Shown: one piece after another, positions 14,511-22,500 of the stretch
How the letters are laid out: each line of letters begins with the position of its first letter
Position numbering within the stretch: the first letter of the stretch is position 1
Origin: Pannonibacter phragmitetus_B
GTDB lineage: Bacteria > Pseudomonadota > Alphaproteobacteria > Rhizobiales > Stappiaceae
Direction of reading: 5' to 3'
DNA: 64,000 nt
Assembly: GCF_050510895.1 (NCBI RefSeq)
Contig: NZ_JBNINT010000001.1
Coordinates: forward strand, 4,154,001-4,218,000
Program-made: the position numbers and the translations under genes
The notes under the pieces: model-generated
What the model was told of the DNA's origin: nothing
The model's database searches: none
The model's input: only the letters and a program-made list of their open reading frames with translations

Positions 14511-14932
14511 TCGGTATGGGTGAAGTCATCCCCCTTGTAGGCGATTTTTGTGCGGTATGCTTTCGCGCAAGCGTAGCTGTAGCAGTCGCCCATATTCAGA
14601 CGCGCCGGGTGGTTCATGATCTTGCCGAACTGCATGGCAGCATCGAGCGCCTTGGACCCGACATCGCCGGAAATCATGGCTTCCTTGCAATCGAGGTCTA
14701 CGGCGAACTGTTCGACCACACTCCGCGCTTTCAGCATCATTTGGGAAGTCGCAGGCATATCCCTGCCGGTGGCCTCTGCCATTCGGCGGGTCAGGGCAAG
14801 TGTCGCCTCCATGCGGACGATGGATGAGATGTAATAAGGCCCACCATCCGCCTCAAGGCGGTCCAGAAGCGCGCCTGCATCTTCCTCCTGGGCGAGAATT
14901 GCGACGATGACAGAGGCATCAATAAACAGCAT
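14492..14932 (-). CDS. vapC: VapC-type PIN-domain toxin ribonuclease
   Basis: 146 residues from ATG 14932, which overlaps the antitoxin stop in an ATGA arrangement. The PIN-domain acidic residues are visible: MLFIDASVIVAIL at the N-terminus, SSIVRMEATLAL in the middle, and MGDCYSYACAKA and KGDDFTHTDL near the C-terminus. Such toxins cleave RNA using Mg2+. An alternative start 6 codons upstream exists, but the overlap favours this one. The short tail HTDLGWPV runs into the repeats at 14456-14510. Confidence 0.92.
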   Translation of the reverse strand: MLFIDASVIVAILAQEEDAGALLDRLEADGGPYYISSIVRMEATLALTRRMAEATGRDMPATSQMMLKARSVVEQFAVDLDCKEAMISGDVGSKALDAAMQFGKIMNHPARLNMGDCYSYACAKAYRTKIAYKGDDFTHTDLGWPV

Positions 14933-15174
14933 CAGCCGCCCTCGCCCCACATTTCATCGGTTTCCCGCTTGTGGTCTCCGGGTGCCAGTGGCCCCAGTGC
15001 ATGCATCATGGCAAGGGTCTTTGCCAGCTTTTCGCGGATCGGGAGACGAGCCCGTTTATTGGCGATGGCACTCTTCAGAGCATCCTTGACCGCATCGACC
15101 TTGCTGGATTTGGTAAGGCCGACAAGCTCATTGGTGAGCCTGTCGACCTCGGGGTCCTTGATATAAAGCGGCAT
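14932..15174 (-). CDS. vapB: VapB-type antitoxin (Rv0623-like family)
   Basis: 80 residues: MPLYIKDPEVDRLTNELVGLT.. followed by a basic helical region and a C-terminal toxin-binding tail ending MWGEGG. The N-terminal YIKDPEVDRLTNEL pattern is typical of this antitoxin family, which forms a DNA-binding dimer. The start at 15174 places the gene directly behind the ATATCC repeats, consistent with autorepression by the VapBC complex. Confidence 0.9.
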   Translation of the reverse strand: MPLYIKDPEVDRLTNELVGLTKSSKVDAVKDALKSAIANKRARLPIREKLAKTLAMMHALGPLAPGDHKRETDEMWGEGG

Positions 15175-15180
15175 GGCGGC

Positions 15181-15222
15181 ATATCCTTTCAAGGATATGA
15201 TCATATCCTCAATTTCATATCC
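15181..15222 (-). promoter_or_regulatory. vapBC operator repeats
   Basis: ATATCCtttcaaGGATAT at 15181-15198 is an inverted repeat starting 7 bp upstream of the vapB start; two further ATATCC copies lie at 15203-15208 and 15217-15222. Inverted and direct copies next to a toxin-antitoxin start are the usual form of an autoregulatory operator. Confidence 0.7.
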
Positions 15223-15328
15223 TTGCCAGATTCCATCTGCCGCACGGTCATGGCGGAAGGGGAGAGTGCCAGAGAGGCTGTGTCAGAGAGATAAAACGGC
15301 GGCCGCATCTCATGCTGCGGCCACAGCG

Positions 15329-15649
15329 TCAATGCTGGCTGGCGGGAAGCTCCACCACGAGCCCGTCCATGGCCTCGCTGACGGTGACCTGACAGGTGAG
15401 GCGGCTGTGCGGGCGCGGGTCGATGACGCATTCGATCATCGCCAGTTCCATCTCTTCCGCCTCTGGCAGGGCGATGCCCTGTCCCTCGGGGATGTAGCAG
15501 TGGCAGGTGCCGCAGGCGCAGGCACCGCCGCATTCGGCGGCGATTTCCTCGATGCCATGAGCAACGGCGGCACTCATCAGGCTCTGGCCGCTTGTGGCCT
15601 CCACTTCGGTGCGGGTGCCATCGGCGGACTGGAAAATGATACGGGGCAT
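15329..15649 (-). CDS. Adrenodoxin-type 2Fe-2S ferredoxin
   Basis: 106 residues. The cluster ligands are Cys40, Cys46, Cys49 (CGGACACGTC, spacing C-X5-C-X2-C) and Cys86 (RLTCQV), the pattern of ferredoxins that feed P450s or Fe-S assembly. Extra cysteines at 44, 51 and 74 are not expected ligands. It starts 27 bp after the P450 gene on the same strand, so it most likely delivers electrons to that P450. No ferredoxin reductase is adjacent. Confidence 0.93.
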   Translation of the reverse strand: MPRIIFQSADGTRTEVEATSGQSLMSAAVAHGIEEIAAECGGACACGTCHCYIPEGQGIALPEAEEMELAMIECVIDPRPHSRLTCQVTVSEAMDGLVVELPASQH

Positions 15650-15676
15650 GGGGCGTGTCCGGTCAGAAAGAAAAAC

Positions 15677-16936
15677 TCAGGCAGGAGACAGGTGCAGATT
15701 GAGGCGCTTGGGCCCGCGCACGGACAGGCCGCGCTTGTATTCCACCTGGTCCTCCAACAGCTCCAGCCTTGCGCAACGGCGCAGCAGGGTGGCGAAGATG
15801 ATCTCCATGTCCAGCCGCGCCAGATGGTTGCCCAGGCAGAAATGCGCGCCGCCGCCAAAGGCCAGATGCCGGTTGGGCTTGCGCGCCACATCAAACCGGT
15901 CTGCATCGGCAAAGGCTGCGGGGTCGCGGTTGGCCGCGCCATAGAGCAGGCCGAACTTTGTTCCGCGTGGATAGGCGGTGCCGGCGATGGTCACGTCCTC
16001 CGTTGCGTAGCGGTGGAAGAAGGGCAGGGGCGATTCGAAGCGGAACATCTCCTGCACGGCGGTGGGCAGCAGGCCGGGATCTGCCTTCAGCTTCTCCCGT
16101 TCATCGGGAAAGCGGAACAGGCAGTGCATGCCTGAGCCCAGCACGTCGATGGTGGAGCCGTGCCCGGCCATGAGGATCAGCATGCAGGTGGAGATGAACT
16201 CGTCCTCGGTGAACTGCCCGGCGGTTTCTGCGCGGATCAGCTCGGAAATGAGATCCTCACGCGGGGCCTTTTGCCGCTCGGCCTTCAGCGCGGTGAGATA
16301 GGTGTAGAACTCGGTGGTCGCGGTTTCGGCCAGCTGCTTGCGGGCGTCCGACCGGTCGATATCGAAAAACTGGACGATATTCTCGGACCAGATGCGCAGC
16401 TGCGGGCAGTCCTCATCCGGCACACCGAGCAGCCGCCCGATGATGTGTCCGGGCACCTGCGCCGCCAGATCTTCCACGAAGTCGATGTCCCGCTGTTCCA
16501 GCAGCCGGTCCACCAGGCCGTCCACGTAGGACTGGATGCTGTCGCGCAGCCTTGCGATCATGGCCGGGGTGAACAGGCGGAACACGGCCTTGCGCAGCCG
16601 GTCGTGCACCTCGCCGTCGCTGTCCAGCAGGCTGAACTGCACGAAGCGGGAGTGGTGGGGCATGTCATGCCAGTTTCCGGCGCGCTTCTCGGCGGCGATC
16701 TCTTCAGGGCTCACCAGCCCGTCCAGCGAGCGCACCATGCGCTTGTCCATGACGATGGCGGACACATCCTCGAAGCGTGAGGCCAGATGGATCTTGAAAT
16801 CGGGGAACCATGTCAGTCCTTCACGTGCCCGCAGCTGTGCATAGGCGGCATAAGGATCGGCTGCAAAGGCAGGCTCCAGCGGCGCAAAAACAAACTCATC
16901 CTGTGACGGCGCTGCGCCGTTTGCGGAACCGGTCAT
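15677..16936 (-). CDS. Cytochrome P450
   Basis: 419-residue soluble bacterial P450. The heme loop is FGGGAHFCLG with Cys367 as axial ligand, and the K-helix ExxR is Glu296-Arg299. The I-helix motif reads AGHGST (257-262) where most bacterial P450s have AGxE/D-T, so the acidic residue of the proton relay is glycine and the preceding threonine position is serine. It is transcribed with the ferredoxin gene and diverges from an AraC regulator. The substrate is unknown. The altered I-helix suggests different oxygen activation or a substrate-assisted mechanism, which is inference. Confidence 0.95.
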   Translation of the reverse strand: MTGSANGAAPSQDEFVFAPLEPAFAADPYAAYAQLRAREGLTWFPDFKIHLASRFEDVSAIVMDKRMVRSLDGLVSPEEIAAEKRAGNWHDMPHHSRFVQFSLLDSDGEVHDRLRKAVFRLFTPAMIARLRDSIQSYVDGLVDRLLEQRDIDFVEDLAAQVPGHIIGRLLGVPDEDCPQLRIWSENIVQFFDIDRSDARKQLAETATTEFYTYLTALKAERQKAPREDLISELIRAETAGQFTEDEFISTCMLILMAGHGSTIDVLGSGMHCLFRFPDEREKLKADPGLLPTAVQEMFRFESPLPFFHRYATEDVTIAGTAYPRGTKFGLLYGAANRDPAAFADADRFDVARKPNRHLAFGGGAHFCLGNHLARLDMEIIFATLLRRCARLELLEDQVEYKRGLSVRGPKRLNLHLSPA

Positions 16937-17044
16937 GACAAAATCTCCCTCAAGGGGCGGAAGATAGCTTCAGAAAATCCGCGCGAAAATGCAGAATCGA
17001 CGCAAAAACTGGACAAAACTCGCAAGGCCCCGCATCGTCCGCGC

Positions 17045-17878
17045 ATGATGGACGAGCGTGAAGAGATTGCCTTTCACACCCCCGGTGCGCTGGCCGCGGT
17101 GCTGCCCTATGCGCTGCAGGCGGCTGGTCATGGGCTGGCGCTGCCCGGCGCCGAGCCGACGCGCAAGCGCTACCGCGATCATGTGCTTCTCATCGCCACG
17201 CAAGGGCAGGGCTGGATCGAGACGGGCGGTGCCACCCACACAGTCCTGCCGGGCATGGTGGCCTGGCTCGATACATCAAGACCTTATGCCCATGGCGCGG
17301 CGGGGGAGGGGCGCTGGCGCTATTACTGGATGGGTCTGCGCGGTGCCACGCTTGATGCGCTGCACCGGGTGCTGGATGTGCCGCGCCAGCCGCTGTTTCT
17401 GCCTGAGGCCTGCAGGGACATGGAGGCGGCCTTTGCGGCCGTGCTGCGGCTTGCGCAGCAGGGCGGGCCTGCGGTGGATGCTCTGGTGAATGCGCAAGTG
17501 GCACTCATCGTCTCACGGCTGGCTGCCGGGCGCCCGGCAGATGCAGGGCGCACGCAGGATCCTCGCATTGCAGTGCTGATGGAGCGCCTGCGTGCCAGTC
17601 TTTCCCATCCCTGGCGGATCGGGGACATGGCAGCACTGACAGGTCTCAGCCCCTCCCAGCTTTTCCGGGCCTTCCGGGCGGCCACGGGCGCGACGCCGAT
17701 GGATTTCTTGCGCCATGAGCGCATCACGGCCGCCAAGCGGGCGCTGACGGAAAGCCCGGCAACCGTGGCGGAGGTTGCCGCCGCCTGCGGCTATGCCGAC
17801 CCCTATCACTTCTCCCGCGACTTCCGCCGCCTTACCGGATTTCCGCCCGCACGGTTCCGCAAGGGGGCAGGTTTCTGA
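17045..17878 (+). CDS. AraC-family transcriptional regulator
   Basis: 277 residues. The N-terminal half is a cupin-like effector domain (..LIATQGQGWIETGG..HTVLPGMVAWL..). The C-terminal about 100 residues hold the two helix-turn-helix motifs (WRIGDMAALTGLSPSQLFRAF and VAEVAAACGYADPYHFSRDF, followed by PARFRKG). It is divergent from the P450-ferredoxin operon with a 108-bp shared intergenic region, the usual position for an activator of the neighbouring catabolic or biosynthetic operon. The effector is unknown. Confidence 0.93.
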   Translation: MMDEREEIAFHTPGALAAVLPYALQAAGHGLALPGAEPTRKRYRDHVLLIATQGQGWIETGGATHTVLPGMVAWLDTSRPYAHGAAGEGRWRYYWMGLRGATLDALHRVLDVPRQPLFLPEACRDMEAAFAAVLRLAQQGGPAVDALVNAQVALIVSRLAAGRPADAGRTQDPRIAVLMERLRASLSHPWRIGDMAALTGLSPSQLFRAFRAATGATPMDFLRHERITAAKRALTESPATVAEVAAACGYADPYHFSRDFRRLTGFPPARFRKGAGF

Positions 17879-17959
17879 CGGGTGCAAGAGGCCGCTTTGG
17901 CTTGCCATTGGAAACGTCTGCCTGCCACGGTATCTTCTGCCCGAAGAGGACCGGACCTG

Positions 17960-19798
17960 ATGGCGGATGTGACATCTCCTGAAAGACGCATCATTGCAGC
18001 GCGGCGGATGATTGCGGCGCTGATCGTGCTGCTGGGGCTTTCGGCCTTGGCGCTTGTGACGGTCGGAGACAGGGCTCTGACCCGGCATTTCATGCATGAG
18101 GCGTCACTGCAGGCCGGTAGTGCCTTGCGCCTGGCTGTCTCGGCGCTTAGCGGCCATCTCAGCCGCTATGAACCGCTGCCAGTCCTGATTGCCGATCATC
18201 AGGACATGAAGGATCTGCTGATGGACCCGGGCAATGAGGCCCTGCGTCAGCTTGCGAACCAGTATCTCAAGGAAATCAACACGCTGCTGGAATCGTCCGA
18301 CATCTATGTCATGACAACGGACGGCACGACCATCGCCGCCAGCAACTTTGACGGGCCGGCGAGCTTTGTTGGCGAGAATTTCAGCTACCGGCCTTATTTC
18401 CAGGAGGCCGCAGCCGGGCAGCCGGCGCGGTTCTACGCCCTTGGCACAACATCGGCCAAACGCGGCTATTATTTTTCGGCGCCAGTCCGGGTCGCTGGTG
18501 AAATCCGCGGGGTGATCGTCTTCAAGGTCGATATCGAAGGCATCGAAAGCTCCTGGCAGGGCGGGGAGTACAAGATCCTCGTTTCGGATCCGGAAGGCAT
18601 CATCTTCATGACCGGCAATCCGGAATGGCTCTATGCCTCGGTGCTGCCGCTGACACGGGAGCGCCTGAGCCGGACCGAAGAATCCCGCCGGTATTCCGAC
18701 GCCGTCCTGCGGGAGCTGCCGGTCACGACAGGCACTTTTGCCGGGCATGATCTGATGACCATCAGTCAGGCCAATGGCAGCCGTGAATATCTGATGCTCG
18801 AGGACTACATGCGGGGAGCTGACTGGACGGTGAAGGTGCTTCTCGACACCGCCTCGCTCCACGCTCAGGCGCGCACCAGCCTCGTTGCCATCCTGCTGTT
18901 TCTCTGCCTGTCCGTGCTGGGCGGCTCCGTTGTCATCCAGCGCCGCGCCCGGCTGCAGGAGCGGATGTTCATGCAGATCGAGGCGCAGGCGGAACTGGAG
19001 CGGCGGGTGGAAGAGCGCACGGCCGATCTTGCAAGGGTGAACCTGCAGCTGCGCCAGACGCAAGCCGACCTGATCCAGGCCGGCAAGCTCGCCGGTCTCG
19101 GGCAGATGTCGGCCGCCTTGTCGCATGAGTTCAACCAGCCGCTCGCTGCCGCCAAGACCTATGCGGACAGTGCCGCCCTGCTGATCGAGCGGGACCGGAT
19201 TGCAGAGGCGCAAGACAATCTTGCCCGCATTTCGAGGCTCATCGACCGGATGGCGTCGATCTCGCGGCATCTGCGCAATTTTGCCCGTAAGCCGAACGAG
19301 CGGCTCGGGGCGGTGCGGATCGAGGATGCTGTCCGCGATACTCTGGAAATTGTGTCAGCCCGCCTGGCTTCGGCTGGCGCAACCGTGAACACCAGCATTC
19401 CTCCAGGCCTTCCGCCGGTGCGCGGCGGTCCGGTGCGCCTGCAGCAGGTGCTTGTCAACATCCTGACCAATGCCTGTGATGCGGTCGAGGAGCTGGAGGA
19501 CCGGGAGATCATGCTCAACGCGCGGGAGGATGGAGGGCAAATCATCATAGAGATCGGCGACCGGGGGCCAGGCGTGCCGCCGGCAATCATCGAACGCATT
19601 TTCGATCCCTTTTTCACCACCAAGGGCGTCGGCAAGGGGCTTGGTCTGGGTCTTTCGATTTCCTATAATATCATCAAGGACTTCGGTGGCAGTCTAGCAG
19701 TCTTGCCAAGGCCTGGGGGCGGGGCGCTGTTCCGTATCGGGCTTTTGCAGGCGCAGACGGAAGCGGGCGCCGGGGCATTGCAAGAGGTGGCCGTATGA
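17960..19798 (+). CDS. dctB: DctB-like sensor histidine kinase
   Basis: 612 residues from ATG 17960. Two membrane segments (about 14-36 and 300-320) flank a periplasmic double-Cache/PDC sensor (..IYVMTTDGTTIAASN.., SYRPYFQEA, RGYYFSAPV). A coiled coil then leads to the histidine box LSHEFNQPLAAAKTYADSA, N-box NILTNACDA, and G boxes GDRGPGVPP and FTTKGVGKGLGLGLS. The family senses C4-dicarboxylates or related acids and phosphorylates DctD. The next gene starts inside this stop codon (ATGA). Here the partner transporter is TAXI-TRAP, so the ligand may differ from succinate; the symbol denotes family, not proven substrate. Confidence 0.88.
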   Translation: MADVTSPERRIIAARRMIAALIVLLGLSALALVTVGDRALTRHFMHEASLQAGSALRLAVSALSGHLSRYEPLPVLIADHQDMKDLLMDPGNEALRQLANQYLKEINTLLESSDIYVMTTDGTTIAASNFDGPASFVGENFSYRPYFQEAAAGQPARFYALGTTSAKRGYYFSAPVRVAGEIRGVIVFKVDIEGIESSWQGGEYKILVSDPEGIIFMTGNPEWLYASVLPLTRERLSRTEESRRYSDAVLRELPVTTGTFAGHDLMTISQANGSREYLMLEDYMRGADWTVKVLLDTASLHAQARTSLVAILLFLCLSVLGGSVVIQRRARLQERMFMQIEAQAELERRVEERTADLARVNLQLRQTQADLIQAGKLAGLGQMSAALSHEFNQPLAAAKTYADSAALLIERDRIAEAQDNLARISRLIDRMASISRHLRNFARKPNERLGAVRIEDAVRDTLEIVSARLASAGATVNTSIPPGLPPVRGGPVRLQQVLVNILTNACDAVEELEDREIMLNAREDGGQIIIEIGDRGPGVPPAIIERIFDPFFTTKGVGKGLGLGLSISYNIIKDFGGSLAVLPRPGGGALFRIGLLQAQTEAGAGALQEVAV

Positions 19799-21144
19799 AC
19801 TCCGGCGTGGTGCTGCTTGTTGATGATGAGGAGGATCTGCGCCTTTCCACCAGTCAGGCACTGGAGCTCTACGGGTTGCAGGTCAAGACGTTCTCCTCCG
19901 CAGAAGAAGTGCTGGCACGTACCGGCTTCGGCTTCGACGGGATTGTGGTCAGTGACATACGCATGCCGGGCATGGACGGCATGACGCTTCTGCAACGGGT
20001 CCGGGAGCTGGATCACGAGATACCGGTCATTCTGGTGACCGGCCACGGGGATGTGCAGCTGGCCGTGAAGGCCATGCGCGAAGGGGCTTATGACTTCATC
20101 GAAAAGCCTTTTACCACCCAGGCGCTTGCGGGCGTGGCGCGCCATGCGCTCGACCGGCGTGCATTGGTGCTGGAGAACCGCCGCCTGAGGGCCGTTGCGG
20201 GCAAGCGTGACGATATCGAAACGCGTCTGCCGGGCCGCACGCCGGTGATGGTCGATCTGCGTTACCGCTTGCGGGCCATCGGCGCCAGCGATGCGGATGC
20301 GCTGATCATCGGCGAGACGGGGGCCGGCAAGGAAGTTGTCGCCCGCAGCCTGCATGACATCAGTGCCCGGGCCAAGGGGCCGTTCATTGCCATCAATTGC
20401 GCGGCGCTGCCGGAAACGCTGATCGAGAGCGAGCTGTTCGGGCACGAGGCCGGAGCTTTTCCCGGCGCCTTGCGTGCGCGTTACGGCAAGTTCGAGCATG
20501 CACGCGGCGGGACAATCCTGCTGGATGAAATCGGCTCCATGCCGGTGGACCTGCAGGCCAAGTTTCTCAGGGTCTTGCAGGAACGCACGATCACCCGGCT
20601 CGGCTCCAACGAACCCGTGCCGCTGGACTTGCGGTTTCTGGCAACCAGCAAGGTGGATCTCGCCGCAGAAGTGGCCGCCGGGCGGTTCCGGGCCGACCTC
20701 TTCTACCGGCTGAATGTGGCGACCATTCGCGTTCCATCGCTGTCTCAGCGGCGGGCGGACATTCCGCTCCTGTTCCTGCATCTGGTGCGGGAGGCCTGCG
20801 CACGCTATGGCCGTGAGCCTCTGGAAGTGGCGCCAGAAGTCCTGTCGGAAATTGCCGGGCGCGACTGGCCGGGCAATGTGCGGGAGCTGCGCAATGCGGC
20901 GGACCGGCTGGTACTGGGGCTGGAGACGGGACTGGACAGTGCAGGGACGCAGGATGTGCCCTCAACCCGGCTGGCCGACAAGGTAGCCACATATGAGAGG
21001 CAGCTCATTGCCAATGCCATTACGGCTCACGGCGGTGCTTTGAAGCCTGTCTACGAACAGCTCGGCATTTCGCGCAAGACGCTCTACGAAAAGATGCAGA
21101 AGTACGGGCTCGACAAGAGTCTTGCCCTGGATGCACGCGAGTAG
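19795..21144 (+). CDS. dctD: DctD-like sigma-54-dependent response regulator (GAFPGA variant)
   Basis: 449 residues in three domains: receiver (phospho-acceptor Asp54, Lys104), AAA+ domain (Walker A GETGAGKE 173-180, Walker B LLDE 241-244, arginine-finger region ..FRADLFYRLN), and a Fis-type C-terminal helix-turn-helix (GISRKTLYEKMQKYGL). The sigma-54 contact loop reads GAFPGA (220-225) instead of GAFTGA. It is translationally coupled to the kinase. It presumably activates the TRAP genes 237 bp downstream through the palindrome at 21185-21208, although I cannot see a clean -24/-12 promoter there. Confidence 0.9.
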   Translation: MNSGVVLLVDDEEDLRLSTSQALELYGLQVKTFSSAEEVLARTGFGFDGIVVSDIRMPGMDGMTLLQRVRELDHEIPVILVTGHGDVQLAVKAMREGAYDFIEKPFTTQALAGVARHALDRRALVLENRRLRAVAGKRDDIETRLPGRTPVMVDLRYRLRAIGASDADALIIGETGAGKEVVARSLHDISARAKGPFIAINCAALPETLIESELFGHEAGAFPGALRARYGKFEHARGGTILLDEIGSMPVDLQAKFLRVLQERTITRLGSNEPVPLDLRFLATSKVDLAAEVAAGRFRADLFYRLNVATIRVPSLSQRRADIPLLFLHLVREACARYGREPLEVAPEVLSEIAGRDWPGNVRELRNAADRLVLGLETGLDSAGTQDVPSTRLADKVATYERQLIANAITAHGGALKPVYEQLGISRKTLYEKMQKYGLDKSLALDARE

Positions 21145-21184
21145 GGCAGGCTTCAGGTCTTTAAATATAAGCCGGGTGATCTGT

Positions 21185-21208
21185 GCATGTGTGGAATTCC
21201 ACACATGC
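21185..21208. promoter_or_regulatory. 24-bp perfect palindrome, probable response-regulator binding site
   Basis: Perfect inverted repeat centred on GGAATTCC, with core TGTGTGGAATTCCACACA. It lies 40 bp after the response-regulator stop and 173 bp before the TAXI gene, where an upstream activating sequence for a sigma-54 activator is expected. A dyad of this kind is typical for Fis-type dimer binding. Confidence 0.65.
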
Positions 21209-21381
21209 CAGCTGCGCGATGTTACGGATTCCTCCCATCCCTTTACGGAAAATGAAAGACTCCGGTCATCCGGAGGGCCAGGCGGCGTTGCCATGCGTCC
21301 CGGCAGGCGCTTAGGTCCCGTCAAGTCCGGCCCAGAGGAGGCGCCGGGCGGACCACGTCGGAAGACCGTTGGGAGGATTCC

Positions 21382-22359
21382 ATGAAGAAGCTGATGATTG
21401 CCATGGCTGGTGCCATGGCGCTTTGCGTTGCTGCTCCGGCCGTTGCCCAGGACAAGACTGGCTGGCCCGGCAGCATGACTGTGGGAACGGCAAGCCAGGG
21501 AGGCACTTATTTCATCTACGGCACGGGCCTTGCCGGCCTGATCACCGAGAAGCTTGGCGTCAACGCTTCGGCGGAAGTGACCGGCGGCCCGGTGCAGAAT
21601 GCCACGCTGGTGGAAACAGGCGACCATCTGATGGGCCTCGTCACCATGGGCCCGGCCTATCAGGCCTGGATGGGTGAGAGTGAGCTGGCACCGGGTGTCG
21701 AGCACAAGAAGCTGCGTGCCCTGTTCCCCATGTATCAGACGCCGTTCCAGGTTGTTGCGCTGAAGTCTTCTGGCATCACGAAGGTGGCCGATCTTGACGG
21801 CAAGCGCGTTTCCGTCGGCCCGGCCGGCGGCACGGCAGCCACCTACTGGCCGCGTTATTTTGAAACCGTCGGTGTAAAGCCTGAGATTTCCTATTCCGGC
21901 GCCAACGACGCCACCAGCCAGGTCAAGGATGGCCTGATTGATGCGTTCGCTTTTGCTGCTGGCGTTCCGATCTCCGCCTTCGCCCAGATCGCGGCAGAAA
22001 ACCCGGTGAACATCTTCGGCTTCAACGAAGACGAGCAGAAGAAGATCCTCGAAGCCATGCCGGAACTGGCTGCCTTCGAAGTGCCCGGCGGCCTCTATCA
22101 GGGCTTCCCGGACCCGCAGGGCACCGTGAGTCTGTGGAACTTTGCCGTTGCCAATGTCGAAATGCCGGAAACGCTGGCCTATGAAATCACCAAGCTGGTG
22201 ATGGAAAACAACGACCGCATGCTGCAGATCCATGCGACCGCAGCCGAGACGATTGCAGAGAACATCGACAAGAACTCGTTCCTGCCGTTCCACCCCGGTG
22301 CCGTGCGCTACTATGAAGAAAAGGGCATCACCATCCCCGATGCCCTGAAGGGTCAGTAA
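21382..22359 (+). CDS. TAXI-family TRAP transporter substrate-binding protein
   Basis: 325 residues with a Sec signal peptide (MKKLMIAMAGAMALCVAAPAVAQ, cleavage after AVAQ expected; quoted in part as MKKLMIAMAGAMALC then VAAPAVAQ). The mature start MTVGTASQGGTYFIYGTGLAG and the motif GPAGGTAATYW are typical of TAXI periplasmic binding proteins. It captures an organic anion for the downstream fused permease. It is preceded by GGGAGGATTCC as ribosome site. Expression is probably controlled by the DctBD-like pair immediately upstream. Confidence 0.93.
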   Translation: MKKLMIAMAGAMALCVAAPAVAQDKTGWPGSMTVGTASQGGTYFIYGTGLAGLITEKLGVNASAEVTGGPVQNATLVETGDHLMGLVTMGPAYQAWMGESELAPGVEHKKLRALFPMYQTPFQVVALKSSGITKVADLDGKRVSVGPAGGTAATYWPRYFETVGVKPEISYSGANDATSQVKDGLIDAFAFAAGVPISAFAQIAAENPVNIFGFNEDEQKKILEAMPELAAFEVPGGLYQGFPDPQGTVSLWNFAVANVEMPETLAYEITKLVMENNDRMLQIHATAAETIAENIDKNSFLPFHPGAVRYYEEKGITIPDALKGQ

Positions 22360-22363
22360 GACA

Positions 22364-22393
22364 AGGGCTTTGGATGCTGACGCATCAAGCCCT
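22364..22393. repeat. Dispersed hairpin repeat, copy 1
   Basis: AGGGCTT..GATGCtgacGCATC..AAGCCCT forms a strong stem-loop 4 bp after the TAXI stop. The 14-bp core GATGCTGACGCATC recurs at 37652-37665 and, inverted, at 44121-44134. Between two TRAP genes it may also tune the ratio of binding protein to permease. Confidence 0.7.
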
Positions 22394-22500
22394 GAGATGA
22401 GCCCCCGGCCCTGAGCCGGGTGGCCAAACTCCGGAGGGCGGCAGCTGCCGGCTGCCGCCATTCTTCGTGAATGATCCGGTATCCATTCGGGACGAACACC

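Noticed and set aside
21145..21381. Sigma-54 -24/-12 promoter for the TAXI gene
   Set aside because: The only GG-N10-GC match (near 21327) lacks most other consensus positions, so it was not listed as a feature.
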